Origin: an uncultured Clostridia bacterium
GTDB taxonomy: Bacteria > Bacillota > Clostridia > TANB77 > CAG-508
Direction of reading: 5' to 3'
Length of the DNA stretch: 7,938 nt
Assembly: GCA_944390505.1 (NCBI GenBank)
Contig: CALXQF010000053.1
Coordinates: 1 to 7,938 of the forward strand
The notes under the pieces are model-generated. The model saw nothing but the letters and a program-made list of their open reading frames with translations. It had not been told where the DNA came from and made no database searches. Position numbers and translations under genes: made by a program. This document shows positions 1-7,203 of the stretch, one piece after another (positions within the stretch are counted from its first letter, which is position 1; each line of letters begins with the position of its first letter).

Positions 1-54
1 GTCACAACTAGGACGGTAGCTGGTGCGTGTTAGAAAATTTTAACGAAAAATGTA

Positions 55-83
55 TTTCAATAATTCACAGGAAGTGTTATAAT
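55..83 (+). promoter_or_regulatory. Promoter of the three-gene operon (extended -10)
   Basis: A perfect TATAAT lies at 78-83, preceded by TG at 75-76, which makes the extended -10 form TGnTATAAT. The hexamer 17 bp upstream (TTTCAA, 55-60) matches the -35 consensus at only three of six positions, which an extended -10 can tolerate. Transcription would begin near 90 and leave a purine-rich leader of about 38 nt. That leader carries GAGGAA (117-122), seven bases before the first ATG after GAGG. The promoter is inferred from sequence only. Confidence 0.6.
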
Positions 84-127
84 TGCTAAGAAAGAAAAGA
101 TAAGAAATGAAAAGATGAGGAATAAGA

Positions 128-460
128 ATGAAAATAATAACATTATGTGGAAGTTTAAAATTTCAAAAAGAGATGATGCTTGTTGCAGAAAAAATGGCTT
201 TAGAAGGTAATTGCATTCTTACGCCAGTTTATCCCATTATAGAAGATTGTAAAAGAACAGAAGAACAATTGAAAAGACTAAAAAAAGCACATTTTAAAAG
301 AATAGAATTATCAGATGCAATATTAGTAATAAATAAAAATAACTATATTGGAGACAGTACAAAGCTAGAAATAGAATATGCAAAAAAATTAGAAAAAGAA
401 ATTATATACTATACAGATTTAATGAATGAGAATCAGATAGTTGATTTTTTAGGAGAATAA
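128..460 (+). CDS. Nucleoside 2-deoxyribosyltransferase-like protein
   Basis: This 110-residue protein has the look of the nucleoside 2-deoxyribosyltransferase-like (Rossmann-type) family. It opens with a beta strand and glycine turn, ITLCGSLKF (residues 4-12). The middle holds H55-F-K-R-I-E-L-S-D63 followed by the strand AILVIN, and the C-terminal half has YIGDSTKLEIEYAKK (73-87). By analogy with true deoxyribosyltransferases, where a glutamate in a (G/S)T-x-x-E-I context is the nucleophile, E81 is the candidate catalytic residue and D76/S77 would line the pocket. True NDTs are usually 140-160 residues, so this is a compact relative; its substrate is unknown and could be a nucleotide, nucleoside or ligand. 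It is the first gene of the operon. The start is set by GAGG at 117-120. Its last codons contain the ribosome binding site of the next gene. The family call is fairly secure, the enzymatic activity is not. Confidence 0.7.
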   Translation: MKIITLCGSLKFQKEMMLVAEKMALEGNCILTPVYPIIEDCKRTEEQLKRLKKAHFKRIELSDAILVINKNNYIGDSTKLEIEYAKKLEKEIIYYTDLMNENQIVDFLGE

Positions 461-464
461 AAGC

Positions 465-1313
465 ATGGCTGAATTATGGGATATCTATGATAAGAATAAA
501 AAGAAAATAGGGAAAACTGCCGAAAGAGATGTATATCAATTTAAAAAGGGAGAATACCATATTGTAGTAACAGGGATTATCATAAATTCTAAAAATGAAA
601 TTTTAGTAACTAGAAGAGCAGAACACAAAAAGTTTGGACTAATGTGGGAATGTAATGGAGGTTCAATCTTAGCGGGAGAAACCAGTTTAGAAGGAATAAT
701 TAGAGAATTAAAAGAAGAATTAGGAATTGAATTTTCAAAGAAAGAAGCTATATTTTTAAAAGAAATACGAAGAGATAAAATACCACCAGATTTTAAGGAT
801 TTATGGCTATTTAGAAGAGATATCGATAAAAGAGAGATAACTTTCCCTGATGGGGAATCAATTGATGCAAAATGGGTTACTATAGATGAATTTATAAAAA
901 TGTATAAAAATAAAGAAATTGTTCCTACAGTTGATTTTGGAATAGACGAATATCATAAAGCATTAGTTTTAAAACAGAGAGAATCATATCACTATATTGG
1001 AAATATAGTTCAAGTAAAAATAGATAGACCACTTGATAGCAAGCATCCAAAATATGGTTTTGTATATCCAGTAAATTATGGATTCGTGCCTAATACAATT
1101 AGTGAAGATGGAGAAGAATTGGATTGTTATGTATTAGGAATTAATAAAATGATAGAGAATTTCGAAGGAAAATGTATAGCAGTGATACATAGGATCAATG
1201 ATAATGATGACAAATTAATTGTTGTACCAAAAGGAACAAATTATAATGATGCAGAAATAAGAGAATTGACTAATTTTCAAGAACAATATTTTGAAAGTGA
1301 GATTATAAGATAA
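465..1313 (+). CDS. Nudix hydrolase fused to a short pyrophosphatase-like domain
   Basis: This 282-residue protein has two domains. The N-terminal part (about 1-165) is a Nudix hydrolase. Its Nudix box is complete: G66, five residues, E72, seven residues, then R80-E-L-K-E84-E85-L-G-I. E81, E84 and E85 are the expected metal ligands, so hydrolysis of a nucleoside-diphosphate-X substrate is likely. The opening WDIYDKNKKKIG resembles the isopentenyl-diphosphate isomerase-like/YfcD Nudix subgroup. The C-terminal part (about 175-282) resembles family I inorganic pyrophosphatase: YPVNYGFVP at 201-209, then D215-G-E217-E-L-D220, and D248-D-K250-L-I-V-V-P. It is only about 108 residues against roughly 175 for a bacterial PPase, and the stretch that normally supplies early catalytic Lys and Arg is missing. 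Similar short domains occur as free-standing small proteins in clostridia (from memory). The ATG follows the previous stop by 4 nt with AGGAGA at 451-456, suggesting translational coupling. Exact substrate unknown. Confidence 0.85.
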   Translation: MAELWDIYDKNKKKIGKTAERDVYQFKKGEYHIVVTGIIINSKNEILVTRRAEHKKFGLMWECNGGSILAGETSLEGIIRELKEELGIEFSKKEAIFLKEIRRDKIPPDFKDLWLFRRDIDKREITFPDGESIDAKWVTIDEFIKMYKNKEIVPTVDFGIDEYHKALVLKQRESYHYIGNIVQVKIDRPLDSKHPKYGFVYPVNYGFVPNTISEDGEELDCYVLGINKMIENFEGKCIAVIHRINDNDDKLIVVPKGTNYNDAEIRELTNFQEQYFESEIIR

Positions 1314-1334
1314 ATAAAATAGGAGGAATGAGTT

Positions 1335-1688
1335 ATGAAAAATATATTGATAGAATATCCAAAATGTTCTACTTGTAAAAAAGCTAAGAAATGGCTAGAA
1401 GAGAATAATATAGAATTTGAAGATAGACATATAATTGAAGAGACACCTACAGCAAAAGAATTAGCAGAGTGGATAAAAGCAAGTGAGCTGGATATAAAAA
1501 AATGGTTTAATACAAGTGGGCTAAAATATAAAGAACTAAATCTAAAAGAAAAATTGTCAAATATGAGTGATAAAGAAAAAATAGAATTGTTAGCAAGCGA
1601 TGGAATGCTAATAAAAAGACCTGTATTAGTATCAGACAAAGGGGTATTGATAGGTTTTAATGAAGATAAATGGAATATATTAAAATAA
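1335..1688 (+). CDS. ArsC/Spx-family thioredoxin-fold protein
   Basis: This 117-residue protein belongs to the arsenate reductase (ArsC)/Spx/YusI family. The N-terminal strand leads into Y8-P-K-C11-S-T-C14, a CxxC redox motif at the start of the first helix. Downstream come KKWFNTSGLKYKELNL (55-70) and the family hallmark L-I-K-R95-P-V-L-V, ending with the turn G-V-L-I-G-F (103-108). Length matches the family (110-130). Members include arsenate reductases, the transcriptional regulator Spx, which has CxxC, and uncharacterised YffB/YusI proteins. No ars genes are nearby, so arsenate reduction is not supported; a thiol-disulfide or regulatory role is an alternative. A strong AGGAGG (1321-1326) lies 8 nt before the ATG and the gap to the Nudix gene is 21 nt, so it is the last gene of the operon, just before a terminator. 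Confidence 0.85.
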   Translation: MKNILIEYPKCSTCKKAKKWLEENNIEFEDRHIIEETPTAKELAEWIKASELDIKKWFNTSGLKYKELNLKEKLSNMSDKEKIELLASDGMLIKRPVLVSDKGVLIGFNEDKWNILK

Positions 1689-1693
1689 GCTGG

Positions 1694-1726
1694 ATAGTAA
1701 TTGCTAATATGGCAGTTACTATTTTT
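1694..1726 (+). terminator. Intrinsic terminator of the first operon
   Basis: An 11-bp stem pairs 1694-1704 (ATAGTAATTGC) with 1712-1722 (GCAGTTACTAT). All positions pair, with a single G-U wobble, around the 7-nt loop TAATATG. A run of five T (1722-1726) follows directly, then a second T-run a few bases on. It begins six bases after the stop codon of the ArsC-family gene. The stem is AT-rich, so termination may be incomplete. Confidence 0.75.
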
Positions 1727-1788
1727 GTGCTTTTTAAATTGACGGAAACTCTATCAATGAAAAAATCTAAAAAACTATACTTGCAAAA

Positions 1789-1820
1789 TGAATAAAAATA
1801 AGCTATCATACTATAATAGT
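1789..1820 (+). promoter_or_regulatory. Possible topA promoter inside an AT palindrome
   Basis: A perfect TATAAT sits at 1812-1817 within the palindrome ACTAT-A-ATAGT (1810-1820). The hexamer 17 bp upstream (TGAATA, 1789-1794) matches the -35 consensus at three positions only. If used, the topA leader would be about 155 nt and would contain a small hairpin, CTTCGCA/TGTGAAG (1870-1887, loop ATTA, one wobble). A second TATAAT at 1949-1954 is closer to the gene but has no recognisable -35. The rest of 1727-1978 is A-rich and I see no gene in it. Confidence 0.35.
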
Positions 1821-1965
1821 AAAAACTAAAGCTACATTTATAGAACCAAAAGTAATTTGTAAGAAAATACTTCGCAATTATGTGAAGCTTGAATAAAAAG
1901 AGAACAAAATGGATTAAAAAATAAAATAGCTCAAAATAAGAGTTGATATATAATTTTGCATGTAT

Positions 1966-1971
1966 AAGGAG
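1966..1971 (+). promoter_or_regulatory. Ribosome binding site that fixes the topA start
   Basis: AAGGAG lies seven bases before the ATG at 1979. The reading frame stays open upstream to a TTG at 1943, which would add 12 residues, but that start has no Shine-Dalgarno sequence. The 1979 start gives the usual topoisomerase I opening, a short hydrophobic strand running into VESPAKA, so the later ATG is the real start. Confidence 0.85.
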
Positions 1972-1978
1972 AACCGAA

Positions 1979-4102
1979 ATGGCAGATAAATTAATTATTG
2001 TAGAATCCCCAGCAAAAGCAAATACCATTAAAAAGTTCCTAGGTGGCAGCACAAAAGTAATGGCATCTATGGGACATGTTAGAGATTTGCCAAAATCTAA
2101 AATGGGAATTGATATAGAACATGACTTTGAACCAGAATATATTAATATTCGTGGAAAAGGTGATTTAATTAAGAGCCTAAAAAAAGAAGCTAAAAACGCC
2201 AAACAAGTATACTTAGCAACTGACCCTGACCGTGAAGGAGAAGCAATTGCATGGCATTTAGCACACATTTTAGAAATACCGCAGAATAGCAACTGTAGAG
2301 TTACTTTTAATGAAATCACAAAAGAAACTGTAAAAGAATCTATTAAGAAACCAAGAAAAATTGATATGAATTTAACAGATGCGCAACAAGCAAGACGTGT
2401 TTTAGACAGAATTGTGGGATATAAAATTAGTCCAGTACTTTGGAAAAAAGTAAAAAGAGGATTATCTGCAGGAAGAGTACAATCTGTTGCAGTGAAATTA
2501 ATTGTAGATAGAGAAGAAGAAATCGAACATTTTATACCAGAAGAGTATTGGAATATTTATGCCACATTGCAAGAACCAGAGTCAAAGAAACAGTTTCAAG
2601 CAACCTTCTATGGAAAAGAAAAAAAGAAGATAGAACTACATACACAAGAAGAAGTAGAAGAAATTATCAAAAATATTGAAAATGGAAAATATGTAGTCAT
2701 TGATGTCAAAAAAGGAGAAAAGAAAAGAACACCAGCTCCACCTTTTACTACCAGTACTATGCAACAAGAAGCTTCACGTAAGTTAGGATTTGTATTAAAA
2801 AAGACGATGTCTATTGCACAAGGCTTGTATGAAGGAGTACATGTAGGAGATAGAGGAACAGTAGGTTTAATTACTTATATGAGAACAGATTCTACTAGAA
2901 TTTCAGAAGAGGCAAGGGCAGCTGCCAAAGAACACATTACACAAAAATACGGAGAAAATTATTATGAAAACAGATATTACAAAACAAAGCAAAATGCACA
3001 AGATGCCCATGAAGCCATTAGACCAACCTATATTGATTTAGAACCAGAGAAAATAAAAGAATTTTTAAGCAATGACCAATACAAATTGTACAGATTAATC
3101 TATAACAGATTTATTGCAAGCCAAATGGCACCAGCAGTATATGATACTTTAACAGCTGAAATAGAAGTTAATCAATATAACTTTAGAGCCAATGGACAAA
3201 CTTTAAAATTCAAAGGTTTTATGACACTTTATGTAGAAACATTAGATAATGAAAAAGAAGAGGAGGATGATACCTCTATTCCAGAATTAACAGCTGGTCA
3301 AGAGGTAAAAAAAGTAAAATTAGATCCAAAGCAAAGTTTTACACAACCACCTCCAAGATATACAGAAGCAAGTTTGGTAAAAGCATTAGAGGAAAAAGGA
3401 ATAGGAAGACCAAGTACTTATTCTCCAACCATTACAACGATATTAGAAAGAAGATATATTCAAAAAGAGCAAAAACAGCTTGTTCCAACAGATTTGGGAA
3501 AAATAGTCAATCAATTACTAGTAGAAAACTTTTCAGATGTAATTAATGTAGAATTTACTGCCAAAATTGAAGAAGAATTTGATGAGGTTGCAGAAGGAAA
3601 GGAAAACTGGAAACAAGTTATTCGTGAGTTCTATGGACCTTTTGAACAAGAAGTAGAAAGAGTAGAAAAAGAATTAGAGCATGTACAATTAGTAGAAGAA
3701 GTATCAGATGTACCATGTGAAAAATGTGGTAGAATGATGGTTATCAAATATGGAAGATACGGTAAATTTCTAGCATGTCCAGGTTATCCAGAATGTAAAA
3801 ATGCAAAACCATTAGTAGAAACAATAGATGTGCCATGCCCAGTATGTGGAGCCAAAGTACAAATAAGGAAAACAAAAAGAGGAAAAAAATACTATATTTG
3901 TGAAAACAATCCAAAATCTTGCAACTATATTTCATGGAATCCACCAAAAGTGGGGGAAAAGTGGCAGTCAGATGAGGCAAGTCAATTAGAAGAAAAGCCA
4001 AAAAGCAAAAGAAAGACTGCAACTAAGAAAACTACGACAAAAAAAGCTACAACCCAAAAGACCGCAACGAAAAAGACTAACACAAAACAGAGAAAGAAAT
4101 AG
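1979..4102 (+). CDS. topA: DNA topoisomerase I (type IA)
   Basis: This 707-residue enzyme relaxes negative supercoils by cutting and resealing one DNA strand through a tyrosine link, with Mg2+. The TOPRIM domain opens with V8-E9-S-P-A-K-A and carries the acidic triad D82-P-D84-R-E86. LSAGRVQSV (162-170) and G-L-I-T-Y300-M-R-T-D-S-T-R give the core; Y300 is the catalytic tyrosine. PPPRYTEASLVKALEEKGIG lies at 457-476. Two C4 zinc ribbons follow: C580/C583/C600/C606 and C620/C623/C641/C648. The last 35 residues (about 673-707) are a Lys/Thr-rich tail with a five-residue period, likely a flexible DNA-binding extension; B. subtilis TopA (691 residues, from memory) lacks such a tail. The stop is TAG and a 27-bp palindrome starts right after it. 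In many Firmicutes topA sits beside dprA and trmFO; here an SNF2 gene separates it from trmFO, and dprA is not in the window. Confidence 0.97.
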   Translation: MADKLIIVESPAKANTIKKFLGGSTKVMASMGHVRDLPKSKMGIDIEHDFEPEYINIRGKGDLIKSLKKEAKNAKQVYLATDPDREGEAIAWHLAHILEIPQNSNCRVTFNEITKETVKESIKKPRKIDMNLTDAQQARRVLDRIVGYKISPVLWKKVKRGLSAGRVQSVAVKLIVDREEEIEHFIPEEYWNIYATLQEPESKKQFQATFYGKEKKKIELHTQEEVEEIIKNIENGKYVVIDVKKGEKKRTPAPPFTTSTMQQEASRKLGFVLKKTMSIAQGLYEGVHVGDRGTVGLITYMRTDSTRISEEARAAAKEHITQKYGENYYENRYYKTKQNAQDAHEAIRPTYIDLEPEKIKEFLSNDQYKLYRLIYNRFIASQMAPAVYDTLTAEIEVNQYNFRANGQTLKFKGFMTLYVETLDNEKEEEDDTSIPELTAGQEVKKVKLDPKQSFTQPPPRYTEASLVKALEEKGIGRPSTYSPTITTILERRYIQKEQKQLVPTDLGKIVNQLLVENFSDVINVEFTAKIEEEFDEVAEGKENWKQVIREFYGPFEQEVERVEKELEHVQLVEEVSDVPCEKCGRMMVIKYGRYGKFLACPGYPECKNAKPLVETIDVPCPVCGAKVQIRKTKRGKKYYICENNPKSCNYISWNPPKVGEKWQSDEASQLEEKPKSKRKTATKKTTTKKATTQKTATKKTNTKQRKK
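4019..4093 (+). repeat. Decayed 15-bp tandem repeat encoding the TopA tail
   Basis: Five in-frame 15-bp units start at 4019, 4034, 4049, 4064 and 4079. They encode ATKKT, TTKKA, TTQKT, ATKKT and NTKQR. The peptide period is exact, while the DNA units have diverged mostly into synonymous or similar codons, which suggests an old expansion kept for its basic character. Confidence 0.7.
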
Positions 4103-4129
4103 GACCATTGGGGACAGTCCCCTTTGGTC
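4103..4129 (+). repeat. 27-bp palindrome after topA; REP-like or terminator
   Basis: GACCA-TT-GGGGAC-A-GTCCCC-TT-TGGTC is exactly symmetric about 4116; only the two TT/TT positions do not pair. It begins on the base after the topA stop. It is far more GC-rich than its surroundings. A weak T-run (TTAATTTTTCT, 4130-4140) starts right after it, so it may end topA transcription. The GGGGAC...GTCCCC core also resembles dispersed REP-like elements that I recall from clostridial genomes; I cannot confirm other copies from this window. Confidence 0.75.
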
Positions 4130-4151
4130 TTAATTTTTCTCAGCACCTACC

Positions 4152-4180
4152 TTGTCAAAATCAAACTTTTGTAGTATAAT
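4152..4180 (+). promoter_or_regulatory. Strong promoter of the SNF2 gene
   Basis: TTGTCA (4152-4157; five of six consensus bases) and a perfect TATAAT (4175-4180) are separated by exactly 17 bp. Transcription should start near 4187, giving a leader of about 27 nt before the ATG at 4214. This is the best sigma-A-type promoter in the window and lies downstream of the palindrome, so the SNF2 gene can be expressed independently of topA. Confidence 0.85.
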
Positions 4181-4202
4181 CATAACTTGATAAAATTTTG
4201 GT

Positions 4203-4209
4203 GGAGGAG
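4203..4209 (+). promoter_or_regulatory. Ribosome binding site that fixes the SNF2 start
   Basis: GGAGGAG stands four bases before the ATG at 4214 (six after the GGAGG core). The open frame reaches back to a TTG at 4187, but that codon coincides with the predicted transcription start and has no ribosome binding site. The ATG at 4214 is therefore preferred. Confidence 0.8.
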
Positions 4210-4213
4210 CGAA

Positions 4214-7192
4214 ATGTCAAAAGAGCAAGAACAAATAAGAGAAAGGGAAAACCATAGGGTATTTAAACAACTATTAACCACTTTTATACAAAATGAAGCA
4301 GAAGTCAAGAGCGAGGACAATGTAGAATATGCAAAAAATATCAAGTTAATCCCTAAGATTTTTTATAATGAATTTTCTAAACAATTAAAAGTAGAATTTA
4401 AAATAGGTGACAAAGCACTTTATAAATTAAAAAACTTACCAGAATTTTATGAAAGAATGTTAAAACACGAAGTTTATCAATATGGTAATAAATTAAATCT
4501 TCTTCATGAAGAAGCATCTTTTGAAGAGGATTCTATTCCTACCCTAAAATTTTTATTAAAATATGCAGAAATTATGAAATATCATAATGAAGTTGGAAGT
4601 AATTATAGTAATTATCCAAAAAATATTACACAAGACAATATTTTAATTTCAAATACTGGGTTAGATGACCTTTTTGAAACTTTAAAAGAAAAAAATATAT
4701 TATTTCAAAAGGGTGGAAAAGAAACAACAATTCATTTTAACTCTAATGAACCCGACATTACCTTTACAATTTCACAATTAGCAGAAAATAAATTTCAACT
4801 AATTTGCAATATTGATATTTTTGGTTATCATATTTTACAAGGTAAAAATTATATCTATTTGCTTTTCCAAGAAGTATTATATCGTTGTAGTGAAGACTTT
4901 GAAAATACCACTTTGAAATTACTAGAAGTACTTCGCAAAAATTATACAAATGAAATAATAATGGACCAAACTGAATTAACTAGTTTTTTTGCTATGATAG
5001 CACCTAAAATGGAAGATAAAATTATTGCAGAAAAATTACCACAAAATATCAAAGATAAATGCATTCCACAAAAATTAGCAGTGAAAATTTATTTAGACTA
5101 TGACCAGAAAAATCACATTATAGCAGAGATTAAATTTTGCTATGGAGAAACAGAATTTAATCCATTTTTGATACAGAACTTGGAAATTGCCAGAAATGCT
5201 ATTGGGGAAAATGAAGCTTTAAATCATTTTATTGAAACCGGGTTTTTATTAGACAGAAAAAATGCAAAACTAGTTTTGGCAGATGAAACTAAAATTTATC
5301 AGTTCTTATCAGATGAAATAGAAAGCTATATGCGAAAATATGAGGTTTTAGCAACTCAAAACTTTCGACAAAAAGAAATTCGTTCTTTTCAAATGAAATC
5401 CATAGGAGTGAAAATAGAAAACCATTTGCTACAGATTGATTTGTCACAAATAGGAATTGATTTAGCAGATTTAGCAGAAATGATGAAAAAATATAATTTG
5501 AAGAAAAAGTTTTATAGGTTAAAAGACGGTAGTTATATTAGACTAGAAGAAAATGATACTATGAACTTTTTGGACGAATTGGCCATTGACGCAGATGCAG
5601 GCTATGATGGTTTTACCAAACAAACTATTACTCTGCCAAGTTATAGAAGCCTTTATTTAGAAAAGATGCTTCAAAGTTTAAAAAATGTGGAAATCAAAAA
5701 AGATAAGTCTTATCAAACAATGGTAGAAAAATTAAAAAATGAACAGGTAAGCTCTGAGTTGCCAATTCCTACTAATTTAAATGCTACTTTAAGAACTTAC
5801 CAAAAAATAGGGTATCAATGGTTAAAAATGCTAGATGAATATGAATTTGGTGGAATTTTAGCAGATGATATGGGATTAGGGAAAACCATTCAAATGTTAG
5901 CTGTTATTTTATCCTATGTGAACGAAGAGGGAGAAGAGGCAAAGCCTTCTTTAGTAGTTTGCCCAAGTTCTTTGACTTTAAACTGGCTAGGAGAAGCTAA
6001 TAAATTCACACCAAGCTTAAAGGTTTGTGTAATCAGTGGAAATGCATTAGAGCGAGAAAAAAAGATACAGCAAATAGAAAAGTACAATTTAGTCATTACT
6101 TCTTATGACTCCTTAAAAAGAGATATTGACTTTTATGAAGAACGAAATTATAGATTTAAATATATGATTGCAGATGAAGCACAATATATTAAAAATAATA
6201 ATACACAAAATGCAAAAGCAATCAAAAAAATAGTAGCACAAACAAGATTCGCCTCAACAGGAACACCAATCGAAAACTCGTTATCTGAACTATGGTCCAT
6301 ATTTGACTATATTATGCCAGGCTATTTATTCCGCTATAAAAAATTCAAAGAATTATTTGAAATTCCAATTATGAAAGAAAATGAACAAGCGGAAATGGCA
6401 AAATTAAAAAGAATGATTGAGCCATTTGTATTAAGAAGGGTGAAAAAAGAAGTATTAACAGAATTACCAGACAAAACAGTAACTGTTTTATATAATGAAA
6501 TGCAAGAAGAACAACAAGAAATTTATTTATCTTATTTGGCACGTGCCAAAAAAGAAGTAGCAGAAGAAATGCAACTCAATGGTTTTGAAAATAGTCAAAT
6601 TAAAATTTTAGCTCTTTTAATGAGGTTAAGACAAATTTGTTGCCACCCAAGCTTGTTTTTACAAGACTATATAGGAGAAAGCAGCAAACTAAATCAATGT
6701 ATAGAAGTTATTCAAGATGCAGTTGCAGGTGGTCATAAAATTCTACTATTTTCTGGGTATACTTCTATGTTTGAAATGATTGAAACTAGACTAAAAGAGA
6801 GCAATATTTCCTATTTAAAATTAACAGGACAAACAAGAGTATCTGACAGAATTCATCTAGTAGATCAGTTTAATGAAGATCCAGCCATTAAAGTATTTCT
6901 AATCTCATTAAAAGCCGGAGGAACGGGCTTGAACCTAACAGGAGCAGATATGGTAATTCATTATGACCCATGGTGGAATATTTCAGCAGAAAATCAAGCA
7001 ACAGATAGAACTTATCGAATAGGACAGAAAAATAATGTACAGGTGTATAAATTAATTACGAAAAATTCTATAGAAGAAAAAATATATGAGTTGCAACAAA
7101 GAAAGGAAAAATTAGTGGATAATATGTTATCAACACAAAGTACATTTATTAACCAATTATCCAAAGAAGATATTTTAGAATTGTTTGGGTGA
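4214..7192 (+). CDS. SNF2-family DNA translocase/helicase-like ATPase
   Basis: This 992-residue SWI2/SNF2-family ATPase is of the bacterial SNF2_assoc type. Residues 1 to about 500 form an N-terminal region with weak motifs, including a segment (IGDKALYKLKNLPEF, about 64-78) that I associate with the bacterial SNF2-associated domain. The ATPase core follows: motif I DDMGLGKT with K557, motif Ia VVCPSSLTLNW, motif II D654-E-A-Q, motif III S681-T-G-T-P, the family-typical LRQICCHPSLF, motif IV region ILLFSGY, motif V KAGGTGLNL (900-908) and motif VI QATDRTYRIGQ (928-938). It ends in LSKEDILELFG, typical of the clostridial family. All catalytic motifs look intact, so ATP-driven movement on duplex DNA is expected; the biological target is unknown. 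Clostridial relatives often start with a SWIM zinc finger (CxC...CxH), and none is visible here. It has its own promoter and terminator, stops with TGA, and separates topA from trmFO. Confidence 0.93.
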   Translation: MSKEQEQIRERENHRVFKQLLTTFIQNEAEVKSEDNVEYAKNIKLIPKIFYNEFSKQLKVEFKIGDKALYKLKNLPEFYERMLKHEVYQYGNKLNLLHEEASFEEDSIPTLKFLLKYAEIMKYHNEVGSNYSNYPKNITQDNILISNTGLDDLFETLKEKNILFQKGGKETTIHFNSNEPDITFTISQLAENKFQLICNIDIFGYHILQGKNYIYLLFQEVLYRCSEDFENTTLKLLEVLRKNYTNEIIMDQTELTSFFAMIAPKMEDKIIAEKLPQNIKDKCIPQKLAVKIYLDYDQKNHIIAEIKFCYGETEFNPFLIQNLEIARNAIGENEALNHFIETGFLLDRKNAKLVLADETKIYQFLSDEIESYMRKYEVLATQNFRQKEIRSFQMKSIGVKIENHLLQIDLSQIGIDLADLAEMMKKYNLKKKFYRLKDGSYIRLEENDTMNFLDELAIDADAGYDGFTKQTITLPSYRSLYLEKMLQSLKNVEIKKDKSYQTMVEKLKNEQVSSELPIPTNLNATLRTYQKIGYQWLKMLDEYEFGGILADDMGLGKTIQMLAVILSYVNEEGEEAKPSLVVCPSSLTLNWLGEANKFTPSLKVCVISGNALEREKKIQQIEKYNLVITSYDSLKRDIDFYEERNYRFKYMIADEAQYIKNNNTQNAKAIKKIVAQTRFASTGTPIENSLSELWSIFDYIMPGYLFRYKKFKELFEIPIMKENEQAEMAKLKRMIEPFVLRRVKKEVLTELPDKTVTVLYNEMQEEQQEIYLSYLARAKKEVAEEMQLNGFENSQIKILALLMRLRQICCHPSLFLQDYIGESSKLNQCIEVIQDAVAGGHKILLFSGYTSMFEMIETRLKESNISYLKLTGQTRVSDRIHLVDQFNEDPAIKVFLISLKAGGTGLNLTGADMVIHYDPWWNISAENQATDRTYRIGQKNNVQVYKLITKNSIEEKIYELQQRKEKLVDNMLSTQSTFINQLSKEDILELFG

Positions 7193-7203
7193 GATATGTA
7201 AAT

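Noticed and set aside
1335..1688. Arsenate resistance role for the ArsC-family gene
   Set aside because: No arsR, arsB/acr3 or other arsenic gene is nearby, and the CxxC motif and context fit the uncharacterised YusI/Spx-like members equally well.
1757..1795. Twelve-codon open frame (start ATG, rich in Lys) in the topA leader
   Set aside because: It is very short, has no good Shine-Dalgarno sequence and has the composition of the A-rich spacer.
1277..2319. Two reverse-strand open frames (1277-1639 and 1657-2319)
   Set aside because: They lie opposite the ArsC-family gene and the topA start, lack ribosome binding sites, and their translations are low-complexity Phe/Ser/Ile-rich, as expected for the complement of AT-rich genes.
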